IMG/VR virus record: IMGVR_UViG_3300024317_000148
Coordinates: 1 to 50,114 of that record
Origin: a virus
Direction: 5' to 3' (one strand)
DNA length: 50,114 bases
Positions 30,218 to 38,824 of the stretch are shown here, piece after piece. The notes beneath the pieces are model-generated. The model saw only the letters and a list, made by a program, of their open reading frames with translations. It did not search any database and was not told the DNA's origin. The translations under genes were made by a program, and so were the position numbers. How positions within the stretch are numbered: position 1 is the stretch's first letter; every line of letters starts with the position of its first letter.

Positions 30218-31855
30218 ATGCCGGTCGACCAGAAGCACCCGCTGTTCGACGCGGCCGCGCCGGCCTGGGACCGGATGCGCGCGGCGATCGCGGGCGAGGA
30301 CGCGATCAAGGCCGCGGGCAAGCGCTTCCTGCCCGAGCTCGACGGCCAGGAGCCGGACGAATACGCGGCCTACCTCCAGCGCGCGACGTTCTACGGCGCG
30401 ACCGGGCGCACCAAGGTCGCGCTCGTCGGCGCGTTATGGCGCAAGGCGCCGCGCGTCGAGTTCCCCGCGCCCGACGTCCTGAAGCGCATCGGCAAGGCCG
30501 GCCGCTCCTTCGACGATCTCGCCAAGGAGGCGAGCGACCAGGACGTCTCGATCGGCCGCGTCGGGATGCTCGTCGACGCGCCCGAGGTCGACAACGGCCG
30601 CCCGTTCATCACGCTCTACTGCGGCGAGCGGATCATCAACTGGCGCTTCGGCGAGAACAAGGCCGGCGAGGAGGTCCCGGTCGAGATTGTGCTGAGCGAG
30701 GAGGTTGAGGAGCGCGATCCCAAGGACCAGTTCAAGGTCGCGTACGTCGAGCGCTTCCGCGTGCTGCGCCTCGGCTTCGCGGAGGCGCCGGTCGGCTCGG
30801 ACGGGAAGGTCAACGCGCCGATCCAGGAGTACATCGACAGCCGCGTGCGCGAGGCCGACCTCACGGAGCCCTACTACTACCAGGAGCTGTGGGCCAAGGT
30901 CCAGGGCGCGCCCGGCGAGAAGCCGCAGCTCGTCCTCGATCGCATCATCATCCCGTGGATGAACGGCGGGCGCCTCCTGCGGGGGATCCCGTTCGAGTGC
31001 GTCAACGCGGAGGGCCTAGGACTGGAGCCGCAGCAGGCGCCGCTCGACGCGCTCTCGGCCTCGAACCTGAGCCACTGGCGGAACTCGGCCGACCTCGAAC
31101 ACGGCGCGCACTACACCGCGCTGCCTACGGCCTGCGTCTCGGGCGTCAACATGGACGAGGAGCCCGAGGGCGCCGCCTACGACGGTCCGGTGACGAAGGC
31201 GACGGCCGCGGTCCAGCGGCCCAAGGGCGGGCTCAAGATCGGCTCGGTGCGCGCCTGGGTCTTCCCGAACCCGGCGGCGCAGGCCTGGTTCCTGGAGTTC
31301 ACCGGGGCCGGGCTCGGCGCGATCCGCCAGCTGATGGAGGACAAGAAGAAGGAGATGGCGGCGCTGGGCGCGCGCCTCCTCGAAGAGCCGGCGACGAAGG
31401 GGGTCGAGGCGTCCGAGACGGTGCGGCTCCGCCAGGTGGGCGAGCGCTCGGTCCTCGCGAACGTCTCCAACACTCTCTCCCAGGGACTGACGCGGATCCT
31501 CCAACACGTCGCGACCTGGCTCAACCTCTCGGGCAAGGTCTCGGTCACGCTCAACGACGACTTCGACACGAGCGGGATGGACCCGGGCCTCCTCGCCTCG
31601 ATGATCCTAGAGGTCCAGGGCGGGCTGATGAGCTGGCAGACGCTCTACTTCAATTGCGAGCGCAAGTCCATGTACCCGCCGGGCTGGACGATGGAGAAGG
31701 AGGCGGCCGCGATCGTGGCCGGGCCGCCGCTCGGCGTCGAGGCGCTCGCGCCCTCGCAGGAGGCCGCGCGGACCGAGGCGGAGCTCGCGACGGCCAAGGC
31801 CGGGCTCGCGAACCCCGAGCCGGCGCCGGCCGCCGCGGACAAGGCGGCGGCTTGA
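30218..31855 (+). CDS. Portal protein (DUF4055 type)
   Basis: The 545-residue protein has the N-terminal pattern of DUF4055 portals: HPLFDAAAPAWDRMRAAIAGEDAIK, RFLPELDGQEPDEYAAYLQRATFYGATGRT, a GALWRKAP strand and GRVGMLVDAP. It should form the 12-subunit ring at the capsid vertex that TerL docks to. The last 60 residues are Ala/Glu rich and probably flexible. ATG 30218 is 3 bases after the previous stop. Confidence 0.85.
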   Translation: MPVDQKHPLFDAAAPAWDRMRAAIAGEDAIKAAGKRFLPELDGQEPDEYAAYLQRATFYGATGRTKVALVGALWRKAPRVEFPAPDVLKRIGKAGRSFDDLAKEASDQDVSIGRVGMLVDAPEVDNGRPFITLYCGERIINWRFGENKAGEEVPVEIVLSEEVEERDPKDQFKVAYVERFRVLRLGFAEAPVGSDGKVNAPIQEYIDSRVREADLTEPYYYQELWAKVQGAPGEKPQLVLDRIIIPWMNGGRLLRGIPFECVNAEGLGLEPQQAPLDALSASNLSHWRNSADLEHGAHYTALPTACVSGVNMDEEPEGAAYDGPVTKATAAVQRPKGGLKIGSVRAWVFPNPAAQAWFLEFTGAGLGAIRQLMEDKKKEMAALGARLLEEPATKGVEASETVRLRQVGERSVLANVSNTLSQGLTRILQHVATWLNLSGKVSVTLNDDFDTSGMDPGLLASMILEVQGGLMSWQTLYFNCERKSMYPPGWTMEKEAAAIVAGPPLGVEALAPSQEAARTEAELATAKAGLANPEPAPAAADKAAA

Positions 31856-31861
31856 CGCCCG

Positions 31862-33832
31862 GTGGCCTCCTCCGCTGACCGCTACGCGGACGAGCTCGTC
31901 GGCCAGACGATTCGCGTCCAGCGCTTCGGGGAGGGGGTGCGCGGGAAGGTCGCCGCGCTCCTGACGGAGCTCGAAGAGGACCTGGAGAAGCAGCTGCGGA
32001 AGGCGCGGCTCGACGGGACGCGTGAGCCGAGCGAGCGCCTCCGCCGCGTCGACCAGCTGCGCGCGCGCGTCAAGGCGATGATCGCCGAGTCGACGCAGGC
32101 CCAGTCCTCGCTCGTGCACGGCGAGCTCGTCGAGCTCGCGGACGCGACCGGCCACAACTTCAACCGACTGTCCGAGCGCGTCTTCAGCTCGAACTTCCTC
32201 ACGGCGGAGTTCACGCCGACGACGCTCGCGCGCCTAGTCGACGGGACGCTCATCCACGGCAACCCGGCGAGCGCGTGGTGGGCGAAGCAGGGCGCCGACC
32301 TGCAGACGCGCTTCACGCAGCAGGTGCGGCTCGGGATCGTCCAGGGCGAGCCCGTCGACGCGATCGTCAAGCGCATCCGCGGCGGCGAGGCGGAGTCGCG
32401 CGTGATCGACGTCGACGGGAAGAAGCGGGTCCTGAAGGTCTTCTCGGGCGGGATCATGCAGACGAGCCAGCGCGAGGCTGGCGCGCTCGTCCGCACGGCC
32501 GTTCAATCGGTCGCGAACCGGGTGATGCTCGACGGCTACCAGCAGAACGCCGACATAGTCAAGGCGCTTCAAGCGATCATCACACTCGATCTTCGCACCA
32601 GCGACATCTGCATCGCGAAGGACGGCGGCGTGTGGTACCTGGAGACGGGGCTGCCGACGCCGGAGAGCAAGGTCCGGACGCGCTTCCCGGGGCCGCCCCC
32701 GTACCACTTCAACTGCCGAACCGTCCTCGGGCCTGTGACCTGGAGCTGGGAGGAGCTGATCGACCGGAACTCGAAGCGCACGCGCGTCGGGAAGGTGCTA
32801 GACTCGGTCCCGGACGGGATCCGCGCGTCGGTCGACGGCGCGGTCGCGGGCTCGAAGAGCTACGAGCAGTTCCTGCGGGGCAAGTCCGAGAAGGAGCAGG
32901 TTGAAGCCATCGGCCGCGGGAAGCAGCAGTTGTGGAAGTCGGGCGCTATCACGCTCAACCAGCTCGCGGACCAGAGCGGCCGCGCGATCACGGTTGCGGA
33001 GTTGAAGTTGGCGAAGGCCGCGCCGGACGCGGGCGCGCTCGTCCTCAAGAAGCTCGACGAGGCCGCGAGCCTCGACGCGCTCGCCGAGGCGCTGCGTTCG
33101 CACCCGGCGCTGCGCGATCCGAGCGTGCGGATCAACATCGATGCAACAACCGACCTCGGCCAGATGCGCGACGCGTCGAAGGCGCTCGTGCGGAACCTCG
33201 ACGCGCTCGGCGACGAGCTCGCGGGGATCGCCTTCGGAAAGCCGGTCGGCCACCTCCCCGCGTTCAACCTGAGCGTGATGTCGTTCCCCGCGGAGGGTCA
33301 GGCGTACGCGCGCGCGAACTGGTACAAGGGCGGGAACATCGAGTTCAACTCCAAGTACATGGCGACCCCGGCGTTGTACGCGGAGGCGGCGAAGGCGAGC
33401 GAGTCGCTGCGCTGGTTCTCGGTCCCGACGACGCCGGGGGCGACGTTGTCGCACGAGTTCGGCCACGTCTTCGACCACGCGAGCACGGGCGGGAACCAGT
33501 ACCGCAGCCTGTCGCCGTTCGACGCGCACTTGAAGCATAAGGACTACGCGGGGAGCTTCGCCGAGCGCTGGGACAAGACGGTCCGCAGCTGGCTCAAGAA
33601 GACCTGGGCGGCGAGCGTCGAGGCGGACGCGGGTCTGCCCGGCTCCGGTCGGATCGGTGTTGAACTCAGCAAGTACGCGCGCGTCAACACCGACGAGCTC
33701 TTCGCAGAGGCCTGGGCCGTGATCGTCGAGCGGCCGAGAGCTCAATGGCCCGGTATAGTTCAGGAGCTCGCGGCCGAGATTCGCAAGGCGTTCGACGGCA
33801 GCGGACTCCCGATGCCGAAGATCCTCCAGTGA
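31862..33832 (+). CDS. MuF-like head protein fused to a C-terminal HExxH metallopeptidase
   Basis: The 656-residue protein has an N-terminal half with the MuF domain: a helical region ending in TSQREAGALVRTAVQSVANR, then LDLRTSDICIAKDGGVW and a PPYHFNCRTVLGP end, which is the conserved head-morphogenesis core. From residue 430 a second domain contains LSHEFGHVFDH, with H531, E532 and H535 as a zincin core, and ELFAEAWAVI later as a possible third-ligand helix. MuF proteins enter the virion or sit at the portal. C-terminal enzymatic domains on MuF proteins are known as phage-delivered toxins in some bacteria. Whether this domain is a toxin, a maturation protease or a structural domain is not shown. 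Confidence 0.85.
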   Translation: MASSADRYADELVGQTIRVQRFGEGVRGKVAALLTELEEDLEKQLRKARLDGTREPSERLRRVDQLRARVKAMIAESTQAQSSLVHGELVELADATGHNFNRLSERVFSSNFLTAEFTPTTLARLVDGTLIHGNPASAWWAKQGADLQTRFTQQVRLGIVQGEPVDAIVKRIRGGEAESRVIDVDGKKRVLKVFSGGIMQTSQREAGALVRTAVQSVANRVMLDGYQQNADIVKALQAIITLDLRTSDICIAKDGGVWYLETGLPTPESKVRTRFPGPPPYHFNCRTVLGPVTWSWEELIDRNSKRTRVGKVLDSVPDGIRASVDGAVAGSKSYEQFLRGKSEKEQVEAIGRGKQQLWKSGAITLNQLADQSGRAITVAELKLAKAAPDAGALVLKKLDEAASLDALAEALRSHPALRDPSVRINIDATTDLGQMRDASKALVRNLDALGDELAGIAFGKPVGHLPAFNLSVMSFPAEGQAYARANWYKGGNIEFNSKYMATPALYAEAAKASESLRWFSVPTTPGATLSHEFGHVFDHASTGGNQYRSLSPFDAHLKHKDYAGSFAERWDKTVRSWLKKTWAASVEADAGLPGSGRIGVELSKYARVNTDELFAEAWAVIVERPRAQWPGIVQELAAEIRKAFDGSGLPMPKILQ

Positions 33833-34050
33833 CGACGACCTTGCCCCCGACCTGGCCCGACTACCTCCGCGGCTACGCCGCGCGCCAGGCGAGCGCGTCC
33901 GATCGGACCCCGCCGGGCGGGCTGGGACACGAGCGCGCCGGCGCGTGGCTCGCGGGCTGGAGCTCCGCCGACGAGGCGATCAAGAACGGCCGGGCGCGCA
34001 TCGACGCCGCCGGCGAACTCCGACAACTCGAAGACCCGCAACGACCATGA
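33829..34050 (+). CDS. Small hypothetical protein
   Basis: The 73-residue protein starts at GTG 33829 within the MuF stop. It begins with TWPDYLRGYAARQ and is helical with a glycine-rich middle (PPGGLGHERAGAWLAGW). It is unrecognised; position suggests a head gene. Confidence 0.55.
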   Translation: MTTTLPPTWPDYLRGYAARQASASDRTPPGGLGHERAGAWLAGWSSADEAIKNGRARIDAAGELRQLEDPQRP

Positions 34051-34847
34051 AGCTGAAGAAACACATCAAGTCGCTGACCGACGTCCCCGAGCGCTTCCGC
34101 TCCTGGTACGACAAGGACGACAAGGGCGAATACGAGCTCAAGGACGACGTCGAGATCGACGACGAGGACCCGACGACGGCGAAGGCGAAGGTCAAGGAGT
34201 TCCGCGAGACCAACATCCGTCTCACGAACGAGCTCAAGGAGCTTCGCGAGCAGATCGGAGACGTCGACCTCGACCAGGCGCGCGACGCGCTCAAGACCAA
34301 GGCGAAGGCCGAGGAGGAGGCGCTGAAGGCCAAGGGCGATCTCGACAAGATCGTCGAGAGCCGGATGGCCGCGGCGACGAAGGAGTGGGAGCGCGAGAAG
34401 GCCAAGCTCAAGACCGACCTCGAAGCGGCGACCGTGACCGCGACGCGCCTCGGCGGCAAGGTCAAGGCGATCCGCGTCAAGGAGGAGATCGAGAAGGCGC
34501 TCACGCGAACGAAGCTCGTTCCGAAGTCCGCGGGCGCGCTCGAAGACCTCATGGCGCGCGCGGAGCGCGTGTGGAGCGTAGACGAGAAGGACGCGGTGAT
34601 CGCGAAGCGCGGCGACGAGATGCTGTACGGCAAGAAGGGCGTCGACCCGCTCACGCCGGACGAGTGGCTCACCCAGCAGCTCGAAGAGGCCGACCACCTC
34701 TTCCAGCCCGGCGGCGGCGGCGGCGCCGGCGGCGGCGAGAAGGAGAAGCGCAGCCCGTCCGGCGTCCGCATCATCAACAAGAACGACCCGCTGGCGATGG
34801 GCCGCGCCGCCGAGGACATCCTCGCCGGCAAGGCGATCGCGCAGTAG
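34047..34847 (+). CDS. Scaffold protein
   Basis: The 266-residue protein is highly charged and helical through residues 40-180, with coiled-coil-like repeats (VKEFRETNIRLTNELKELREQIGD), then a glycine-rich linker and a short C-terminal tail. This is the usual make-up of phage scaffolds encoded between the portal region and the coat gene. It should template procapsid assembly and exit or be cleaved. ATG 34047 overlaps the preceding stop. Confidence 0.75.
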   Translation: MKLKKHIKSLTDVPERFRSWYDKDDKGEYELKDDVEIDDEDPTTAKAKVKEFRETNIRLTNELKELREQIGDVDLDQARDALKTKAKAEEEALKAKGDLDKIVESRMAAATKEWEREKAKLKTDLEAATVTATRLGGKVKAIRVKEEIEKALTRTKLVPKSAGALEDLMARAERVWSVDEKDAVIAKRGDEMLYGKKGVDPLTPDEWLTQQLEEADHLFQPGGGGGAGGGEKEKRSPSGVRIINKNDPLAMGRAAEDILAGKAIAQ

Positions 34848-34970
34848 CCACAGATCCCCCGGGGGCACGATGCGCGGTACCCGCCGCGTTCCGAAGGCGC
34901 GCCGCGATCGCGGGACGAGCGCTAGGAGCCCCGAGGGAGCCAACCCGCAACCCACCACGGAAGGAAGACG

Positions 34971-35156
34971 ATGGAACAGAAGGAAGCGAAGCCGGAGCAG
35001 CCGGCCAAGAACGCGGCGCCGGCGCTCCGCGCTCTGACCGACGCGGAGGCCGAGATCGTCGACGCGCGCATCTCGAAGGTCCTGAACGGTGTGACGGCGA
35101 CCGGCTTCAAGGCGATGCCGGAGCTGATCCGCAAGACGCTCCAGCAGCCCCTCTGA
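34971..35156 (+). CDS. Small hypothetical protein
   Basis: ATG 34971 has a strong GGAAGGA site and gives 61 residues: a disordered Pro/Ala/Lys start and a helical LTDAEAEIVDARISKVL segment. A 123-base untranslated gap precedes it, holding only short palindromic stretches. A strong hairpin follows. It may be a minor head protein. Confidence 0.6.
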   Translation: MEQKEAKPEQPAKNAAPALRALTDAEAEIVDARISKVLNGVTATGFKAMPELIRKTLQQPL

Positions 35157-35178
35157 GCGCCCCGCGCTCGGCGACCCG

Positions 35179-35218
35179 CGAAGGGCCGCGCCCGGCTTCG
35201 GCTCGGCGCGGCCCTTCG
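35179..35218 (+). terminator. Hairpin terminator after the 34971 gene
   Basis: Arms at 35179-35192 and 35205-35218 form a perfect 14-bp stem with a 12-base loop. It lies between the end of a head-gene run and a GTATAGC element starting 4 bases later, so one transcript probably ends and another begins here. There is no T-run after it, so efficiency may depend on other factors. Confidence 0.7.
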
Positions 35219-35228
35219 GTCGTATAGC
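35219..35228 (+). promoter_or_regulatory. Putative promoter (GTCGTATAGC) after the terminator
   Basis: TATAGC (35223-35228) begins 4 bases after the hairpin. Its transcript would start near 35235, about 39 bases before ATG 35274, so this one would have a short leader. Confidence 0.5.
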
Positions 35229-35273
35229 AGGGACGGAGCGGCTCCAAGCGAATGACGGCGCTGATCGGGACTG

Positions 35274-35681
35274 ATGGGGACTGATCCGGGGTCGCTCCAC
35301 CCTTGGGGCGAGCTCGCGCCGGGCGAGAACGAGGGGCTCATCCCCTGGTGCTCGCGCGCGCTCGCGGAGCTCCGCCGGCGGATGGACGCGGAGATCGCGA
35401 GCGGCCACGAGGCCCACCACCTGCGGATCCTCGTCCCGCCGAAGTTCCTGGCGATGGTCTACTCGGTCGTGTACGCGTGTCGGATCGACGAGGCGATCCG
35501 CAAGATGGAGGACGAGCTCCGGCGCGACGGCTTCTTCGTCCTTGTGAACGCCGTGGTCGAGCTCGCGAACGTCGCCGCGCCGTGCATCACCGTCTTCGCC
35601 GAGGAGGTCAGCCCGAGCATGCTCCCGAGCGCGCGGGAACCCCGGGACGGACGGTCTCGCAGGGCCGAATTCGGCGTATAG
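35274..35681 (+). CDS. Hypothetical protein
   Basis: The 135-residue protein runs from ATG 35274 to TAG 35679-35681. It has a helical core with LAELRRRMDAEIASGHEAHHL, then LVPPKFLAMVYSVVYACRIDEAIRKMEDELRRDGF. No family is recognised. The stop codon lies within a GTATAGC element, so promoter and stop share bases. Confidence 0.6.
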   Translation: MGTDPGSLHPWGELAPGENEGLIPWCSRALAELRRRMDAEIASGHEAHHLRILVPPKFLAMVYSVVYACRIDEAIRKMEDELRRDGFFVLVNAVVELANVAAPCITVFAEEVSPSMLPSAREPRDGRSRRAEFGV

Positions 35682-35683
35682 CT
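35674..35683 (+). promoter_or_regulatory. Putative promoter (GCGTATAGCT) overlapping a stop codon
   Basis: TATAGC (35677-35682) overlaps the TAG of the preceding gene. No protein gene of normal size starts in the next 140 bases, so it may drive a small RNA or act with the next element at 35817. Confidence 0.45.
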
Positions 35684-35813
35684 ACTGCGGCGGTGGGCGC
35701 GGCGCGTCAGGTGCTGGCCCCCATGCGAGGAGCTCGTCCGACGGTCGGTCCACTCTCCCCCGAAGTGGTTCTCCGCCGATCCCGGACGGGCTCCGCGCTC
35801 TTGTGCTCCGCCG

Positions 35814-35823
35814 AGGTATAGCT
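35814..35823 (+). promoter_or_regulatory. Putative promoter (AGGTATAGCT) before the exonuclease
   Basis: TATAGC (35817-35822) ends 9 bases before TTG 35832, with no ribosome site between. The spacing matches the 29938 element and again points to a leaderless or nearly leaderless transcript. Confidence 0.55.
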
Positions 35824-35831
35824 TCAAGCAC

Positions 35832-36770
35832 TTGAAGCTCGTCATCGTAGACGCCTCCTCGCTCATCTACCGGGCCGTGTACGCGCCCGCGCGGATGTCG
35901 TCCGCGGAGACGGACGAGCCGACCGCCGGCACCTTCATCTTCCTCAAGACGCTCTTCGCGCTCACGCGCGAGCTGAAGCCGACCCACCTCGCCTTCGCGC
36001 TCGACGGCGCGCGCGAGCGCAGCTTCCGCCGGGAGCTCTTCCCCGAGTACAAGGCGAAGCGGCCGAAGCTAGCGCCCGCGGACTTCGAGCGCGCCCAGGT
36101 TCAGTTCAGGCGCTGTCTGGAGCTCGTTGAGCTGCTCGGCTGCTGGATGTTCGAGGGCGAGCGCCACGAGGCCGACGACGTCGCCGCGAGTCTTGCCGAT
36201 CGCTTCAGGCTCGACGCGCCGGTGGTGCTCGTGACGGGCGACAAAGACCTCGGCCAGCTCGTCGAGGACGATCCCCACGGCGATCCGTTCGGGGTCGCGC
36301 TGTACGATCCGTTCAAGAAGCAGCTGCTGCGCGCCGCTGAGATCCAGGAGCGGTGGGGCGTCCCGCCGCGCTTCGTCCCCGCGGTCCAGGCGCTCGCCGG
36401 CGACTCCAGCGACAACGTCCCCGGCGTTCCGGGCGTCGGGCCGGTCAAGGCCGCGAAGCTCGTCCAGGAGGCGCTGGTAGCGCGGTCGTTCCTCAAGGCC
36501 GGCGCGCTCAGCTGCGCGACCGTGCTCGGCGACATCAAGGCGCTCGCCCGCTCGAAGCGCAGCCCCGGGAAGATCGAGCGCGCGATCGACGCAACCGACC
36601 TCGACCTCATGCTGCAGCTGGTCGAGCTCGACCGCTCGTTGGAGTTCGACGTCGAGCTCGACGAGCTCCGCTTCGACGGCTACGACATGTGGCGCGCGGC
36701 GCCGGTCCTCAGGTCCCTCGGCTTCCGCTCGATGTTCGACGAGGCCGCTACGCAACCCACCACCCTATGA
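35832..36770 (+). CDS. 5'-3' exonuclease / flap endonuclease (Pol I N-terminal domain type)
   Basis: The 312-residue protein starts VIVDASSLIYRAVYA, then FALDGARERSFRRELFPEYKA, EADDVAASLA, VTGDKDLGQLV and GDSSDNVPGVPGVGPVKAAKL, the helical-arch and helix-3-turn-helix motifs of the bacterial Pol I 5' nuclease and phage T5 exonuclease. It should remove RNA primers and process flaps during replication. TTG 35832 is preferred because it lies 9 bases after TATAGC. The gene sits in the structural region, away from the other replication genes, and its stop overlaps the next ATG. Confidence 0.9.
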   Translation: MKLVIVDASSLIYRAVYAPARMSSAETDEPTAGTFIFLKTLFALTRELKPTHLAFALDGARERSFRRELFPEYKAKRPKLAPADFERAQVQFRRCLELVELLGCWMFEGERHEADDVAASLADRFRLDAPVVLVTGDKDLGQLVEDDPHGDPFGVALYDPFKKQLLRAAEIQERWGVPPRFVPAVQALAGDSSDNVPGVPGVGPVKAAKLVQEALVARSFLKAGALSCATVLGDIKALARSKRSPGKIERAIDATDLDLMLQLVELDRSLEFDVELDELRFDGYDMWRAAPVLRSLGFRSMFDEAATQPTTL

Positions 36771-38794
36771 ACCGACTCACTCGCTTCCTCGTCGGTCTCC
36801 TCGCGCTCTGCGGCGTCGCGGCGGCCCAGACCCCGCTGGCCCAGGTGCGCGAGCCGATCCCGCGGCCGCTTTCGTCCTACGTCCTGCGCGTCGTCGTCGC
36901 GACCGCGCCCGACGTCCCCCACGCGTTCATCGCCTCGTTTCCGAGCGTCGACGAGGTCTTCGCTCGGACGCTGGACTACGCGTACCACGAGGTGTACGCG
37001 GTGATCCCGGCGACGGCGCGCGGCCCGTTCTCGGTCTTCGCCGAGGGCCGCTCGCCCCAGCGCCCGCTCGTCGACTCGACGGCAGCGCTCGCGCCCGGCG
37101 CGATCCAGCTGGAGATCGAGGACGGCTCGTCGGTCCTGCGCGCGAGCCTGACGGGCGCCGGCGGGCGCGTGCTGAGCGACAACGCGCTCGCGAGCGTGCG
37201 GATGCGCCACGTCAACCTCGGCAAGTTCGGCTGGGCGCAGGTCTACCTCTCGACCCGCCCCGGCGCGCCCCAGGTCGACGTCGCGCTCAACTGGCACGCG
37301 GGCCGGGTCGGCGGGGGCGACGTTCTCTTCCGCTCGGCGCGGCTCCTCCTGCCCGACGGCTACCGCTGGGAGCGCAACCTGCCGGACTCGGCGATGGGCG
37401 ACGGCTTCCTGGTGCGGCCGCTCGCGAGCGGCTTCCAGATCATCCCCGAGCGCGCGGAGCGCTCCTTCCGCTTCTCGGTCCTGGCGGCAGACGAGACGTA
37501 CCGCGTGCCCTGGTCGAACGTCGGGACGCAGATCGGCCTCCCGTTCCTCGGCTTCCGTGCGCCGTCGTTCGACGCGGCCTCGGACGTGGACGCCTGGCGC
37601 GGCGCGCTCGCCGCGCTCGCGGCGACGGAGGACGGCCAGCAGCCCGTCGCCGCGCTGTGGCCGGCGGCCGGCGTGCAGTACGGCGGCATGACGAGCGGCC
37701 AGGACATGCACCCGCTGTACGGCGTCCGGTGGATGGCGAGCGGGCGCGTCGACTACTTCGAGCGCGACTTGATCGAGCAGCTCCGCTACCGCTCGCGCCA
37801 CTGGGGCTGCATGTATGGCCTCGACGGCGCGCCGGTCTCGCTCGACGGACTCACGGGCAACTGGCGCTTCTACGACAGCCTGTTCGAGCGCGGCGAGGTC
37901 GGCCCGTTCGCGTTCAAGCCGCGCTCGCTGACCTCCGCGGCCTACAACCCCGAGGTCTTCGCGGCGATCGACGCCCAGCACCTCGTGCGGGAGTTCAACC
38001 ACAATGCGGCGCTCTCCTTCGTCGGAGACGATCCGCTCTCCCAGCAGTACCTCCTGATGGAGGCGACGAAGACCAAGCTCACGTTCTGGCCGACGCCGGG
38101 GCAGCGCGCCTACCGCTGGCCGTCGCCGGTCGCCGGGCAGGGCTGCGAGATCGGGCGCGCGAACGCCTGGGGCGCCATCGTCGTCGCCCACGCGATCGCG
38201 CTCGGGGCGACCGGCTACGAGTCCTGGGTCCAGCGCTACGTCGACACGCTCGCCTCGTGCCAGATGGCGAGCGGGCTCTTCCAGATCAACGCCGGTGCGA
38301 AGGAGTCGAAGGTCCCGCCCTACGCCAACCCGGACGGGACGCCGCGCTTCTTGATCGGCTCGGGGCTGGAGGAGTGCTACCTCGCGCTCGGGCTCCACGC
38401 GCTCGCCGAGGTGAGCTCGTACGCGCGCGCTCGCGCGCCCGAGCTCCTCGCGCGCCAGGAGCGCGGGATGCGCGACCTCGCCTGGCACCTCGGAACGAGC
38501 GGCGTGTGGAGCCACTCCGCGCGCGGCCTCGCCGGGACCACGACGCGCTTCCAGACGCAGGGCGATTGGCCGCCCGAGCTCGTGTCGCAGTTGAACGCCG
38601 GTTGCCTCACCTGCCCGTACACCGACGGCTACCACCTCGGCTACGAGGTCGCTGTGCTCGGCTCCGACGAGCTCTTGATGCGCTTCGCCGGGACGTCGTC
38701 GGTCGACGCCGCGCGCGCGAAGTTGAAGGGTCTCGTCCCGTCGTTGAAGTATGGCGGAACGCCGATCGAGCAGTGGTGGCCGCTGCTCCGCTGA
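36767..38794 (+). CDS. Secreted enzyme-like protein, paralogue of the 25106 protein
   Basis: The 675-residue protein begins with a Sec signal (MNRLTRFLVGLLALCGVAAA, then Q). The body resembles the protein at 25106: near residue 297 ALWPAAGV..GGM, then PLYGVRWMAS, LIEQLRYRSR, FNHNAALSFVGDDPL and EATKTKLTF. The N-terminal 240 residues look like beta modules, the rest like a helical barrel, so a carbohydrate-active role is plausible but unproven. A signal peptide on the paralogue means it is exported during infection or as part of a lysis or surface process. It overlaps the exonuclease stop as ATGA. Confidence 0.72.
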   Translation: MNRLTRFLVGLLALCGVAAAQTPLAQVREPIPRPLSSYVLRVVVATAPDVPHAFIASFPSVDEVFARTLDYAYHEVYAVIPATARGPFSVFAEGRSPQRPLVDSTAALAPGAIQLEIEDGSSVLRASLTGAGGRVLSDNALASVRMRHVNLGKFGWAQVYLSTRPGAPQVDVALNWHAGRVGGGDVLFRSARLLLPDGYRWERNLPDSAMGDGFLVRPLASGFQIIPERAERSFRFSVLAADETYRVPWSNVGTQIGLPFLGFRAPSFDAASDVDAWRGALAALAATEDGQQPVAALWPAAGVQYGGMTSGQDMHPLYGVRWMASGRVDYFERDLIEQLRYRSRHWGCMYGLDGAPVSLDGLTGNWRFYDSLFERGEVGPFAFKPRSLTSAAYNPEVFAAIDAQHLVREFNHNAALSFVGDDPLSQQYLLMEATKTKLTFWPTPGQRAYRWPSPVAGQGCEIGRANAWGAIVVAHAIALGATGYESWVQRYVDTLASCQMASGLFQINAGAKESKVPPYANPDGTPRFLIGSGLEECYLALGLHALAEVSSYARARAPELLARQERGMRDLAWHLGTSGVWSHSARGLAGTTTRFQTQGDWPPELVSQLNAGCLTCPYTDGYHLGYEVAVLGSDELLMRFAGTSSVDAARAKLKGLVPSLKYGGTPIEQWWPLLR

Positions 38795-38824
38795 ACGCTT
38801 TTCCCGGATTGTCCTCAAGCCCGC

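Noticed and set aside
33753-33760. GTATAGTT inside the MuF gene as a promoter
   Set aside because: It lies within coding sequence, differs from the GTATAGC core, and is 69 bases from the next start; unsupported without transcript data.
34902-34913. 12-bp palindrome CCGCGATCGCGG
   Set aside because: Short and expected by chance at this GC content; no flanking feature supports a function.
34870-34926. Tiny ORF beginning ATG 34870 between scaffold and 34971
   Set aside because: About 18 basic residues, no ribosome site and no overlap geometry; not convincing.
35721-35821. Short ORF between the two GTATAGC elements
   Set aside because: 32 residues, poor ribosome site, ends within the second promoter element; treated as noncoding unless a transcript or conservation is shown.
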